Below are positions 32,626-40,475 of a stretch of 56,622 nt of DNA, in pieces. Origin of the DNA: an uncultured bacterium. Its GTDB lineage: Bacteria > Bacillota > Clostridia > Oscillospirales > Oscillospiraceae. How positions within the stretch are numbered: position 1 is the first letter of the stretch; each line of letters begins with the position of its first letter. The position numbers and the translations under genes were made by a program. The DNA lies in assembly GCA_949840775.1 (NCBI GenBank), contig CATKXO010000017.1, forward strand, positions 1-56,622, written 5' to 3'. Below the pieces are notes generated by a model. That model had not been told where the DNA came from and did not search any database. It was given only the letters and a program-made list of their open reading frames with translations.

Positions 32626-33492
32626 TTAGTCCGCGGTGATATATTTATCCACGATCTGCTGGAAGGTACCGTCCGCTTTCAGCTCGGCCATGGCGGCGTT
32701 GATGGCGTTGAGCAGCTCGGTATTGCCCTTGCCCACGGCGATAGCGTAGTCCTCCACGGCGAACTCGGTGTCCAGAATCTTCAGGCCGGGATTCTGGGCC
32801 ACATAGGACTTGGCGGGCTCGTTGTCGATAACCACAGCGTCCACCTGGCCGTTAACCAGGGCCATAACAGCCACAGCGCCGGTCTCATAGGCGGTGACGT
32901 GCTCCTCGCCGTAGCCGCCATTCTCCGGGGTGTCGGAGCAGTAGATGTAGCCGGTGGTGGCCTCCTGGCAGCCGATCATCTCAGCGTTGGCCAGGTCGTC
33001 CACAGTCTCAATGGGGGAACCCTCCTTGACGATAATCACCTGGATGCCGGTGGCGTAACTGTCGGAGAAGTCCATAACCTCCGCCCGGTCGGGGCGGACA
33101 GTGATGCCGGCCATGGCGATGTCGCTCTTGCCGGTCTGAACGGCGGTGAGGGCGGCGTCAAAGCCCATGTCGTCCACCACCAGCTCCAGGCCCAGCTTCT
33201 GGGCAATGGCGTCGGCTACCTCCACGTCGATGCCCTCGAAGTCGCCGGCGGCGGTCAGCATCTCATAGGGAGGGAAAGCGGCGTTGGTGGACATGTGCAG
33301 CTTGCCGGGCTCCACGGTGGTGAAGGAGGCGGGGGTGCTGGCGTCAGCGGAGCTGCCGCCCTGAGAGCCGGAGGCGGCGGGAGGATTGCTGGAGGCGGCA
33401 GGGGCGGAGCTGGCGCTGTTGTTCCCGCCGCCGCAGGCGGCCAGGGAAAGGGTCATGGCGGCGGCCATGGCCAGAGCAAGAATCTTTTTCAT
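32626..33492 (-). CDS. Amino acid ABC transporter substrate-binding lipoprotein
   Basis: 288 residues. The signal peptide has lipobox SLAAC and is followed by a Ser/Ala/Gly linker. The SBP_bac_3 domain starts at TTVEPGKLHMSTNAAFPPYEM and contains GIDVEVADAIAQKLG, MAGITVRPDRAEVMDFSDSY and YAIAVGKGN. It captures amino acids outside the membrane for the permease/ATPase encoded downstream. ATG 33492 follows AAAGGAG, under a consensus promoter. Confidence 0.94.
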   Translation of the reverse strand: MKKILALAMAAAMTLSLAACGGGNNSASSAPAASSNPPAASGSQGGSSADASTPASFTTVEPGKLHMSTNAAFPPYEMLTAAGDFEGIDVEVADAIAQKLGLELVVDDMGFDAALTAVQTGKSDIAMAGITVRPDRAEVMDFSDSYATGIQVIIVKEGSPIETVDDLANAEMIGCQEATTGYIYCSDTPENGGYGEEHVTAYETGAVAVMALVNGQVDAVVIDNEPAKSYVAQNPGLKILDTEFAVEDYAIAVGKGNTELLNAINAAMAELKADGTFQQIVDKYITAD

Positions 33493-33552
33493 GTTAAAAT
33501 CTCCTTTTCAAATGCGGAATGGGGTGGTCCGGATATCCGAACACTATGAAAA

Positions 33553-33581
33553 AGTATACATCCGCCGGTGTGCATAGTCAA
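33553..33581 (-). promoter_or_regulatory. Promoter of the amino acid ABC transporter operon
   Basis: On the minus strand TTGACT (33581-33576), 17-base spacer, TATACT (33558-33553). Leader of about 55 bases. The stretch from 33582 to 33800 is AT-richer and I see no gene in it. Confidence 0.8.
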
Positions 33582-33807
33582 TAGGCGACTGCTCAAAATT
33601 AGAGGCTTTTCGGGCCCTGTTTTGGTCAAAACGGACACAGCAGTTAGGGTTCGGGACAGAACAGGGAAATTTTATACATTGCATAGGAATGAATATGCAA
33701 AAATCCTGCATAAAGAATGGGAGAAGTGCGGAACCAACAAGAAAGTTTTGCGTCTATTATTTTGAGAAGCGGTAACATTAAAAATTTTTTAAGATGGGAC
33801 AATCCCC

Positions 33808-33835
33808 TTGCTTTTTTATAAAAAATTGCTATTCT
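33808..33835 (+). promoter_or_regulatory. Promoter candidate for the LtaS-like gene
   Basis: TTGCTT (33808-33813), 16-base spacer, TATTCT (33830-33835), 44 bases before the ATG at 33879. Confidence 0.5.
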
Positions 33836-33878
33836 AATCATTGACTGCTGCGGCGAGGCCGCGTTGGAGGAACGAGAC

Positions 33879-35702
33879 ATGAGAGCGCTGCTGTATGACG
33901 ACACCTTTCCCCGGCTGGTGAAGGACTGGCGGGAGCAGCCGGGCAAGTGGCTGTCCCGGCTGGTCTTCCTGCTGGGCCCCTGGGTCTGCCTGTGGATGGT
34001 GGAGATTTTGAACGAGAATGACGTGTTCAAGGACCTGGCCCCCTGGCAGGTGCTGATGAACATGGTGTTTTACTACTTTATTTTTGTAGCGCTGCGGCTG
34101 ATTCTGGGCCGGAACCGCCGGGCCGCCGCCGTTGGGACAGTGTTTTCCTTCCTCTTCGGTCTGGTGAACCACTATGTCCTGCGCTTCCGGGGCCGCATCC
34201 TCTTCCCGGCGGACATCACCGGCTGGCGCACCGCCGCCAACGTGGCGGGGGGCTTTGACTACTCTGTGGACCAGTACATCATTCAGGCGGCGGTGCTCTT
34301 TGTCTGCTACCTGTTCCTGATTTTCTTCTGTGTACCCCAGAAAAGGCGGAGCAGGATTCCCGTTTTGGGCTGTGTAGCCCTGTGGGGGACTATAATCTGC
34401 TACTGTTATGCCTTTTTCTGTACCGGAATGCTCCCCGCGCTGGACATCTATACCCAGCAGTGGGTTACCCAGCGCAACGGCTTTCTGCTGAACTTCTCCA
34501 TTGCCCTGCGGTACTCTTCGGTGGACAAGCCGGAGGGCTACTCCAAGGAGCTGGTGCTGGAGCTGATGGAGGACTACCCCGGCGTCCCCGCCGGCCCGGA
34601 CAAAAAGCCGGTGAACATTGTGGTCATCATGAACGAATCCTTTGGCGACCTGACCATTTTCGACGGCCTGGACCCCTCGGAGGACCCCACCCCCTTCCTC
34701 CACTCCATGGAGGAGAACACCGTCAAGGGGTGGATGTACTCCACCGTCACCGGAGGCGGCACCGCCACCGTGGAGTTTGAGTACCTCACCGGCTTTACCA
34801 GCCTGTTCCAGCCCCCACACACCGTGGCCTACCAGCTCTACGTGGAGGAGGGCATGCCCTCCCTGGCCGCCCTGGCCGGGAGCCAGGGCTACGCCACCAC
34901 CGCCTTCCACCCCTACAAGTCCTCGGGCTGGAACCGGGTGCTGGCCTATCAGTATCTGGACTTTGACCGGCAGATGTATGAGGAGGATGTCCCCAACCCC
35001 TACATCATCCGCAGCTACATCTCCGACCAGTCGGACTACGAGATGATCTATCGGTCCACCGAACAGGAGGACAGCAGCTTCTTCTTCAACGTCACCATGC
35101 AGAACCACAGCGGCTATGCCCAGGGCTGGAAGAACCTGCCCCGGACCATTCAGCTGCCCAACAACCTGAAGGCGGCGGACTACACCGCCGAGCAGTTCCT
35201 GGACCTGATGCGGGAGAGCGACAAGGCCCTGGAGCAGCTGATTACCTACTACAGCCAGTGCGGGGAGCCCACTCTGGTGGTCTTCTTCGGGGACCACCAG
35301 CCGCCCCTGACCAACGCCTTCTATGAGGAGCTGTACGGCAAAAAGCTGTCGGAGCGGACCACGGAGGAGGTCTTGCGGCAGTACGCCGTTCCCTTCTTCA
35401 TCTGGGCCAACTACGACATTGAGGAGCGACAGGACGTGGTGGTCAGCCCCAACTACCTGGGAGCTCTCACCGCCCAGGCCGCCGGCCTGCCTCTTACCGG
35501 GTACATGAACTTCCTGCTCCAGATGTATCAGGAGCTGCCCGCCATTACCCCCGTGGGCTTTGTCACCGCCGATGGCCAGTTTTTGAAGAAGTCCGAGCTC
35601 AGCGGGGAGCAGCGGGACTGGCTGTGGAAATATGAGGTGCTGAACTACTGCGGCATGGTGGACCTCTTTGACGAGGCCCGTCCCATGTTCTGTATGGATT
35701 GA
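33879..35702 (+). CDS. LTA synthase/phosphoglycerol transferase-like sulfatase-fold membrane protein
   Basis: ATG at 33879 follows GGAGGAACGAGAC. 607 residues: five membrane helices in the first 190, then an extracellular alkaline-phosphatase/sulfatase-fold domain. NIVVIMNESFGDLTIF holds the metal-binding Glu. TGGGTATVEFEYLTGF holds the Thr expected to take the glycerolphosphate group, and VVFFGDHQPPLTN is the conserved Asp/His site. LtaS-family enzymes polymerise glycerolphosphate from phosphatidylglycerol onto cell-surface glycolipids or polymers. The exact acceptor here is unknown. Confidence 0.88.
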   Translation: MRALLYDDTFPRLVKDWREQPGKWLSRLVFLLGPWVCLWMVEILNENDVFKDLAPWQVLMNMVFYYFIFVALRLILGRNRRAAAVGTVFSFLFGLVNHYVLRFRGRILFPADITGWRTAANVAGGFDYSVDQYIIQAAVLFVCYLFLIFFCVPQKRRSRIPVLGCVALWGTIICYCYAFFCTGMLPALDIYTQQWVTQRNGFLLNFSIALRYSSVDKPEGYSKELVLELMEDYPGVPAGPDKKPVNIVVIMNESFGDLTIFDGLDPSEDPTPFLHSMEENTVKGWMYSTVTGGGTATVEFEYLTGFTSLFQPPHTVAYQLYVEEGMPSLAALAGSQGYATTAFHPYKSSGWNRVLAYQYLDFDRQMYEEDVPNPYIIRSYISDQSDYEMIYRSTEQEDSSFFFNVTMQNHSGYAQGWKNLPRTIQLPNNLKAADYTAEQFLDLMRESDKALEQLITYYSQCGEPTLVVFFGDHQPPLTNAFYEELYGKKLSERTTEEVLRQYAVPFFIWANYDIEERQDVVVSPNYLGALTAQAAGLPLTGYMNFLLQMYQELPAITPVGFVTADGQFLKKSELSGEQRDWLWKYEVLNYCGMVDLFDEARPMFCMD

Positions 35703-35704
35703 AA

Positions 35705-35733
35705 CAGCCCCGCCCGGAAAACCGGGCGGGCTG
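35705..35733. terminator. Terminator between convergent LtaS-like and AI-2E genes
   Basis: CAGCCC-C-GCCCGG, AAAA, CCGGGCGGGCTG: a 12-bp stem with one bulge, directly after the LtaS-like stop. Confidence 0.75.
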
Positions 35734-35736
35734 CGC

Positions 35737-36843
35737 TTATGCGTTTCGTCTGGCCACGTCATCCCGCAGAATCTGGTAGAAGGTGGCTGCCAGGGGAACG
35801 GCCAGCAGCATCCCGCCGACCCCCAGCACCCCTCCGCCGATGGTAACGGCGGCCAGTACCCAGATGCCGGGCAGGCCGATGGAGGAGCCCACCACCTTGG
35901 GGTAAATCAGGTTGCCCTCCAGCTGCTGGAGGACGGAGATGAACACCAAAAACAGCAGCGCCTTGATAGGGGAGACGGTGAAGATCATAAACGCCCCCAC
36001 CCCCGCGCCGATGTAGGCGCCGGCCACCGGGATCAGGGCGGTAAAGCCGATGAGGGCCCCCACCATAGAGGCGTAGGGGAACTGGAACAACAGCATCCCG
36101 CCCATGCACAGCAGGCCCAGAATGACCGCCTCGGTGCACTGGCCCACCACAAAGCGGCGGAAGCAGTTGTGCAGCATCTCCAGAAAGTAGATCAGGCGGC
36201 TGTACCAGCCGGGCTTCAGGTAAGTTTTCAGCACCAGGGCGCACTGCCGGGACAGCTTTTCCTTGCCCAGCAGCAGATAGATGGAGAAGATGACGCTGAC
36301 AATGGCGGTGAAGGCGGTGGACACGGCGGCAGAGACCAGGGAGACTAGGGAGCCCATTACGCCTCCCAGCCCGGCCAGGAGAAAATTCACCGTTTTGGCG
36401 GCTAGCTCCTGCCAGTCGACGGTGCCGTCGGAGGCGAAGAGCCCGGCCAGCTGGTTCTGGTTCTCGTTGATGGTGACGCTCAGCCTCTGGAGCAGGGGGA
36501 CCAGCTCCTGGAGCAGCAGAGTGACGCTCTGGATCAGCTCCGGGAGAATCATCCGCACAATGAGCACCACCAGGGCGATCAAACTGGCATAGGACAACAG
36601 CAGGCATACCGGCCGGCGGCTCTTTATCACCGTCTGGTTTTGGGACTGGGGAAAGTACCAGCCCTCATACATGCTCATGAGGATGTTAACGGCGTAGGCA
36701 ATCACTGACCCCAGGGCCAGGGGGAGCGCCGCCCCCAGGGCCAGGGCGGCCAGGGCGGACAGCCGCTCCCAGTAGTGGACAGCCAGGTAGAGCCCGAACA
36801 GCACCGCGCCCAGGCGGAGCGGACCCTTCCAATTCTGGTTCAT
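35737..36843 (-). CDS. AI-2E (PerM/TqsA) family transporter
   Basis: 368 residues with about eight membrane helices. Family landmarks are AYAVNILMSMYEGWY, FVVGQCTEAVILGLLCMGGMLLFQFPYASMVGALIGFTALIPVAGAYIGAG and EGNLIYPKVVGSSIGLPGIWVLAAVTIGGGVLGVGGMLLAVPLAAT. Members include the AI-2 exporter and Na+/Li+ antiporters, so the substrate is open. It begins next to the rimM stop, in place of trmD, which is the more usual neighbour. Confidence 0.9.
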   Translation of the reverse strand: MNQNWKGPLRLGAVLFGLYLAVHYWERLSALAALALGAALPLALGSVIAYAVNILMSMYEGWYFPQSQNQTVIKSRRPVCLLLSYASLIALVVLIVRMILPELIQSVTLLLQELVPLLQRLSVTINENQNQLAGLFASDGTVDWQELAAKTVNFLLAGLGGVMGSLVSLVSAAVSTAFTAIVSVIFSIYLLLGKEKLSRQCALVLKTYLKPGWYSRLIYFLEMLHNCFRRFVVGQCTEAVILGLLCMGGMLLFQFPYASMVGALIGFTALIPVAGAYIGAGVGAFMIFTVSPIKALLFLVFISVLQQLEGNLIYPKVVGSSIGLPGIWVLAAVTIGGGVLGVGGMLLAVPLAATFYQILRDDVARRNA

Positions 36844-37341
36844 TTACAGGCCCTCCATCATGTTCACCCGGACAAAGCCCTCCTGGATGTTGGTCTCCGC
36901 GATGAACTGGGGGACGGCGGGGATCATCAGCTCCCTGGAGCCGCCCTTCACCACATAGACGTTGTTGGCGGGCAGGGTGAGCACGTCGGCGATTTTTCCC
37001 AGCACCTCGCCGGTGGCGGCGTCCCGCACCTCCAGGCCGTAGATGTCGGCCAGGAAGAAGGCCCCCTGGGGCAGGTTGGCGTCCGCCCGGTCGATGTGGA
37101 GGACGGCCCCCCGCAGGGACATGGCGCTGGGCACGTCGGTGGGACCCTCAAATTTGATGATGACCATGTTCTTGTGAACCCGGGCCCGCTCTACCTTGAT
37201 GGGCCAGTGGGCATCGTCCACATACAGGGTCTTGAACTGGCACAGAAACTCCGGTGAGTCCGCCCAGGGCTGGACCTTCACCTCGCCGTTCAGGCCGTGG
37301 ATGTTGGTGACCTTGCCCACCTCGAGATATTGCTTTAACAT
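36844..37341 (-). CDS. rimM: 16S rRNA processing protein RimM
   Basis: Start fixed at ATG 37341 (MLKQYLEVGKVTNIHGLNGEVKV) by GGAGGAACAAAC upstream. 165 residues: N-terminal RimM barrel with GLNGEVKV and VHKNMVIIKFEG, then the PRC-barrel (FFLADIYGLEVRD, KIADVLTLPANNVYVVKG, LMIPAVPQFI). It assists maturation of the 30S head with S19. It overlaps the upstream 128-residue gene by seven bases. Confidence 0.95.
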   Translation of the reverse strand: MLKQYLEVGKVTNIHGLNGEVKVQPWADSPEFLCQFKTLYVDDAHWPIKVERARVHKNMVIIKFEGPTDVPSAMSLRGAVLHIDRADANLPQGAFFLADIYGLEVRDAATGEVLGKIADVLTLPANNVYVVKGGSRELMIPAVPQFIAETNIQEGFVRVNMMEGL

Positions 37342-37721
37342 GTTTGTTCCTCCAAAAAATGCTGGACAAACCCCTTCATATATCCATATTCCAGTTCGTC
37401 CGCGTAAAAAGAGATATTCGCATCTATGATCTGATAGCAGTCCTCTCCCAGGCACCGGACGGTTTCTATTCGTTCCAGGGCCCGGGCAATCTGCCTGGGG
37501 GACGGATTTTGCAGTCCGTCCGACCGGGGCTTTCGGAGCTGGAGTGTCCGATAAAATTCTTTGACATCCTCAATTTTGAATATTTTGATGGAATAAAAGA
37601 AAAAGATTTCCAGGATCGTCTCGATCTGCCAACTGAACGGGTAGCAGGGGAAGGATGTCCGGCAACGGGTGCTGGTGCAGTAGTATTTGATCTCCGCCAG
37701 CTGTGCTTTTGACCAATTCAT
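37335..37721 (-). CDS. Hypothetical protein inserted between khpA and rimM (128 aa)
   Basis: ATG 37721 follows GAGGAGATTATAAA. 128 residues starting MNWSKAQLAEIKYYCTSTRC. It is rich in Ile, Phe, Tyr and Cys, with a helical middle (SPRQIARALERIETVRCLG) and end (YGYMKGFVQHFLEEQTC). It is AT-richer than its neighbours. I recognise no family. The good ribosome site and the overlap with rimM argue that it is expressed. It is not part of the usual rpsP-khpA-rimM order. Confidence 0.55.
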   Translation of the reverse strand: MNWSKAQLAEIKYYCTSTRCRTSFPCYPFSWQIETILEIFFFYSIKIFKIEDVKEFYRTLQLRKPRSDGLQNPSPRQIARALERIETVRCLGEDCYQIIDANISFYADELEYGYMKGFVQHFLEEQTC

Positions 37722-37746
37722 TTTATAATCTCCTCAGTCTGTAAGA

Positions 37747-37761
37747 GGCGGCGGCCCCTAC
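37747..37761. repeat. Dispersed palindromic repeat, copy 3 (one arm only)
   Basis: GGCGGCGGCCCCTAC matches the terminal arm of copies 1 and 2. No partner arm is nearby. Confidence 0.55.
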
Positions 37762-37776
37762 GGGAGCGGATAGCGC

Positions 37777-37805
37777 AAGGGCGCAGGGGATCACCCTGCG
37801 CCCTT
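37777..37805. terminator. Hairpin downstream of khpA
   Basis: AAGGGCGCAGGG, GATCA, CCCTGCGCCCTT: a perfect 12-bp stem four bases after the khpA stop. The T-run lies on the plus side, so on the operon strand it may only attenuate. Confidence 0.55.
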
Positions 37806-37808
37806 GTT

Positions 37809-38039
37809 TTAATCGACGATTTCCACGCTGAGGCGCTTGCCGGCCCGCTGGGCGGCGGAGCGCATCAGGACACGGATTTCCTTGGCGATGCGGCCCTGGC
37901 GGCCGATCACCTTGCCCATGTCCTCCGGGGCCACCCGGAGCTCCAGGACGGTCTCGCCGTCGCCCTCGACCTCAGTGACAGACACCTGCTCGGGGTGCTC
38001 CACCAGGTTCTGGGCCACGTAGGTGAGAAGCTCTTTCAT
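37809..38039 (-). CDS. khpA: KH-domain RNA-binding protein KhpA
   Basis: 76 residues. MKELLTYVAQNLVEHPEQV begins the fold and DMGKVIGRQGRIAKEIRVLMRSAA has the GxxG loop (GRQG) that grips RNA. KhpA works with KhpB in sRNA binding and cell-division control in Gram-positives. It follows rpsP by 15 bases, as in most Firmicutes. Confidence 0.94.
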   Translation of the reverse strand: MKELLTYVAQNLVEHPEQVSVTEVEGDGETVLELRVAPEDMGKVIGRQGRIAKEIRVLMRSAAQRAGKRLSVEIVD

Positions 38040-38054
38040 GAGTGACCTCCAGCC

Positions 38055-38294
38055 TTACAGGGCGCCGGCTTTTTTCAGCAGGTCGCGGACGGTCTCGGTG
38101 GGCTGAGCGCCGGTCTTGATCCAGGCCTGGGCCCGGTCCACGTCCACCTTCAGCTCGGTGGGATCGGTGGTGGGGTTGTAGAAGCCGATCTCCTCGATGA
38201 AACGGCCGTCACGGGGGTAGCGGGAGTCGGCCACCACGATGCGGTAGAAGGGGGCCTTCTTGGCGCCCATGCGGCGCAGTCTGATTTTAACCAT
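38055..38294 (-). CDS. rpsP: 30S ribosomal protein S16
   Basis: 79 residues starting [25 protein letters not shown], the S16 signature, followed by [16 protein letters not shown] and [27 protein letters not shown] 38294 follows GGAGGTGAAGAT. It is part of the SRP-S16-KhpA-RimM operon. Confidence 0.97.
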   Translation of the reverse strand: MVKIRLRRMGAKKAPFYRIVVADSRYPRDGRFIEEIGFYNPTTDPTELKVDVDRAQAWIKTGAQPTETVRDLLKKAGAL

Positions 38295-38365
38295 GTATCT
38301 TCACCTCCAAATGAATTTGTTTGTTTATATGGAAAGCGCACAGGACGCTTAGCCAACGCTTCATA

Positions 38366-38495
38366 GGGCCCCCTTCGCAAAGGGGGCTCCCGGCGAAGCC
38401 GGGTGGGGGTTTTCCACAAGAGACAGATGCATTTCGATAGGGGAAAACCCTCCGTCATTTGCTGCGCAAATGCCACCTCCCTTTGCGAAGGGAGA
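38366..38495. repeat. MITE-like palindromic element between ffh and rpsP
   Basis: It holds GCCCCCTTCGC-AAAGGGGGC, then CCCGGC-GAA-GCCGGG, GGGGTTTTCC / GGGGAAAACCC in inverse orientation, CATTTGC-TGC-GCAAATG, and CTCCCTTTGCGAAGGGAG at the other edge. The termini (GGGCCCCCTTCGCAAAG and CTTTGCGAAGGGAG) mirror each other. It fills almost the whole 204-base gap in the operon. Confidence 0.65.
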
Positions 38496-38498
38496 CTT

Positions 38499-39863
38499 TT
38501 AAAACGGCATTCCGGCGAAGCCGCCCCGGCCCTTTTTGCCCATCATCTTCCGCAGGTTCTTGGGCAGCTTGCCGCCGGAGAACTGCTTGGTCATGGCCTG
38601 GAGCATGTCGAACTGCTTGAGCAGCCGGTTCACGTCCACCACCTGAGTGCCCGACCCGGCGGCGATGCGTTTTTTGCGGCTGGAGTTGAGCAGCTTGGGG
38701 TCCTCCCGCTCGGCGGGGGTCATGGACAGGATAATGGCCTCCATCCGCTGGAGGAGCTTTTCGTCCATAGCGGCCCCCTCCAGGTCGCTGGCCTTGACGC
38801 CGGGGAGCATCCCGGCAATGTCGGACAGGGAGCCCATATTTTTCAGCTGCTTCATCTGGTCGTAGAAGTCAGTGAGGGTGAATTTGTTTTTCCGCAGCTT
38901 CTCCTGGAGCTCCAGGGCCTTCTGCTGGTCGAAATTCTGTTCCGCCTTCTCGATGAGGGAGAGCATATCGCCCATGCCCAGGATGCGGCTGGCCATCCGG
39001 TCGGGGTGGAAGACCTCGATCTGGTCCAGCTTTTCTCCCACGCCCACAAACTTGATGGGTTTGCCCGTGACCGCCTTGATGGACAGGGCCGCGCCGCCCC
39101 GGGCGTCGCCGTCCAGCTTGGTGAGGAGGACGCCGTCAATGTCCAAGGCGTCGTCGAACGCTTTGGCGGCATTCACCGCGTCCTGGCCGATCATGGCGTC
39201 CACAACCAGAAGAATCTCGGTGGGTTCCACGGCGGCCTTGATGTTCCGCAGCTCGTCCATCAGCTCCTCGTCCACGTGGAGCCGGCCGGCGGTGTCCAGG
39301 AACACCATGTCGTTGCCATGCTGTTTGGCGTGCTCCACGGCGGCCTTTGCGATGTCCACCGGATTGGTCTGGCCCATCTGGAAGACAGGAATGTCCAGCT
39401 GTCTGCCCACCACCTCCAGCTGCTGGATGGCGGCGGGGCGGTAGATGTCGCAGGCGGCCAGCAGGGGCCGCTTGCCGTTCTGCTTCTTCATCAGTCCGGC
39501 CAATTTGGCCCCGTTGGTGGTCTTGCCCGCGCCCTGGAGGCCCACCATCATCACCACCGTGGGGGGCTTGGAGGCAATGGTCAGCTTGGCCGCAGAGCCG
39601 CCCATCAGGCCGGTGAGCTCCTGGTTGACGATTTTGATGATCTGCTGTGCGGGGGAGAGGGCCTCCAGTACGTCGGAGCCCACCGCCTTTTCCGTGACCT
39701 GGGCCACGAACTGCTTGACCACCTTGAAGCTGACATCGGCCTCCAGCAGGGCCAGGCGGATCTCCCGCATGGCCTCCTTCACGTCGGCCTCGGACAGCCG
39801 TCCCTTGCCCCGCAGCTTTTTAAAGGCGGCGGACAGCTTTTCGGAAAGTCCTTCAAATGCCAT
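38499..39863 (-). CDS. ffh: Signal recognition particle protein Ffh
   Basis: 454 residues: N domain (MAFEGLSEKLSAAFKKLRGKG), G domain with GLQGAGKTT (G1), FLDTAGRLHVDEELM (G3) and TKLDGDARGG (G4), and a Met-rich M domain (about 300-454) that binds 4.5S RNA and signal peptides, ending in a Gly/Phe tail. It delivers membrane proteins to FtsY and SecYEG. It starts five bases after the ylxM stop. Confidence 0.98.
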   Translation of the reverse strand: MAFEGLSEKLSAAFKKLRGKGRLSEADVKEAMREIRLALLEADVSFKVVKQFVAQVTEKAVGSDVLEALSPAQQIIKIVNQELTGLMGGSAAKLTIASKPPTVVMMVGLQGAGKTTNGAKLAGLMKKQNGKRPLLAACDIYRPAAIQQLEVVGRQLDIPVFQMGQTNPVDIAKAAVEHAKQHGNDMVFLDTAGRLHVDEELMDELRNIKAAVEPTEILLVVDAMIGQDAVNAAKAFDDALDIDGVLLTKLDGDARGGAALSIKAVTGKPIKFVGVGEKLDQIEVFHPDRMASRILGMGDMLSLIEKAEQNFDQQKALELQEKLRKNKFTLTDFYDQMKQLKNMGSLSDIAGMLPGVKASDLEGAAMDEKLLQRMEAIILSMTPAEREDPKLLNSSRKKRIAAGSGTQVVDVNRLLKQFDMLQAMTKQFSGGKLPKNLRKMMGKKGRGGFAGMPF

Positions 39864-39867
39864 GGTC

Positions 39868-40233
39868 TTACTCCTTCAGCAGGGCTTTCACCCCGTCCCG
39901 GATGCGGAGGGCCAGGGCCTCCGGCTCGGCGCTGTCCAGCCGGGCGGTGAACTCCACCATCCGCTCAGCGTCCTGGAGCAGCTGCTCCAGCTGGCGGCGG
40001 GTGGCGTGGAACCGCTTAATCAGGCCGGTCTTGTCCTCCAGCTCAGTGAGAACGGCCTCTGCCCGGACGATCACATCCCGGACGCCCTGGCGGGTAATGC
40101 CGTAGTTCTCGGCAATTTCGCCCAGGGACAGGTCCTCGTTGTAGTACAGGTCGTAAAACTCCTTCTGGCGGTCTGTCAGCACATCGCCGTAAAAATCGAA
40201 GAGCATCGCCATGCGATAGGCTTGGTTTTTCAT
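39868..40233 (-). CDS. ylxM: YlxM family helix-turn-helix protein
   Basis: 121 residues. MAMLFDFYGDVLTDRQKEFYDLYYNEDLSLGEIAENYGITRQGVRDVIVRAEAVL is the sigma-70 region-4-like HTH typical of YlxM/p13. It is the usual first gene before ffh and is thought to modulate SRP activity. Confidence 0.93.
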   Translation of the reverse strand: MKNQAYRMAMLFDFYGDVLTDRQKEFYDLYYNEDLSLGEIAENYGITRQGVRDVIVRAEAVLTELEDKTGLIKRFHATRRQLEQLLQDAERMVEFTARLDSAEPEALALRIRDGVKALLKE

Positions 40234-40286
40234 CCGGCAGACCCCCTAGACGCAAAATGTAAAGGCAATTAACTTTACGTTTTGTG

Positions 40287-40315
40287 AGTTTACCATAGTT
40301 TCTCCCGTTTGTCAA
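40287..40315 (-). promoter_or_regulatory. Promoter of the ylxM-ffh operon
   Basis: On the minus strand TTGACA (40315-40310), 17-base spacer, TAAACT (40292-40287). The leader contains GTAAAG-8-CTTTAC, a small inverted repeat. Confidence 0.8.
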
Positions 40316-40388
40316 GTACAATTCCTTGACGGTCATAGCAGCTCTTTTGGTATATTCCGCCATGGGCGGGGGAAAATGAACAGGAAAT

Positions 40389-40461
40389 GTGGGCCCCGCC
40401 GCCCTGGGCGGGTCATCTCCCACATGGATGAGCAGTGGCCCGCCCAGGGGGCGGGCCCCAC
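40389..40461. repeat. Dispersed palindromic repeat, copy 4 (diverged)
   Basis: GTGGGCCCCGCCGCCCTGGGCGGG at one end and CCCGCCCAGGGGGCGGGCCCCAC at the other form one long hairpin. The outer arms have TGTGGG where the other copies have GTAGGG. It ends just before the ribosome site of the glucan-synthase-like gene. Confidence 0.65.
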
Positions 40462-40475
40462 AAGGAGGTCTTCCC

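Noticed and set aside
33568-33765. A 65-codon plus-strand frame between the ABC operon and the LtaS-like gene
   Set aside because: It begins inside the minus-strand promoter, has no ribosome site and no recognisable motif.
33834-35762. A 642-codon antisense frame over the LtaS-like gene
   Set aside because: The sense frame has membrane helices and sulfatase-fold motifs; the antisense has none.
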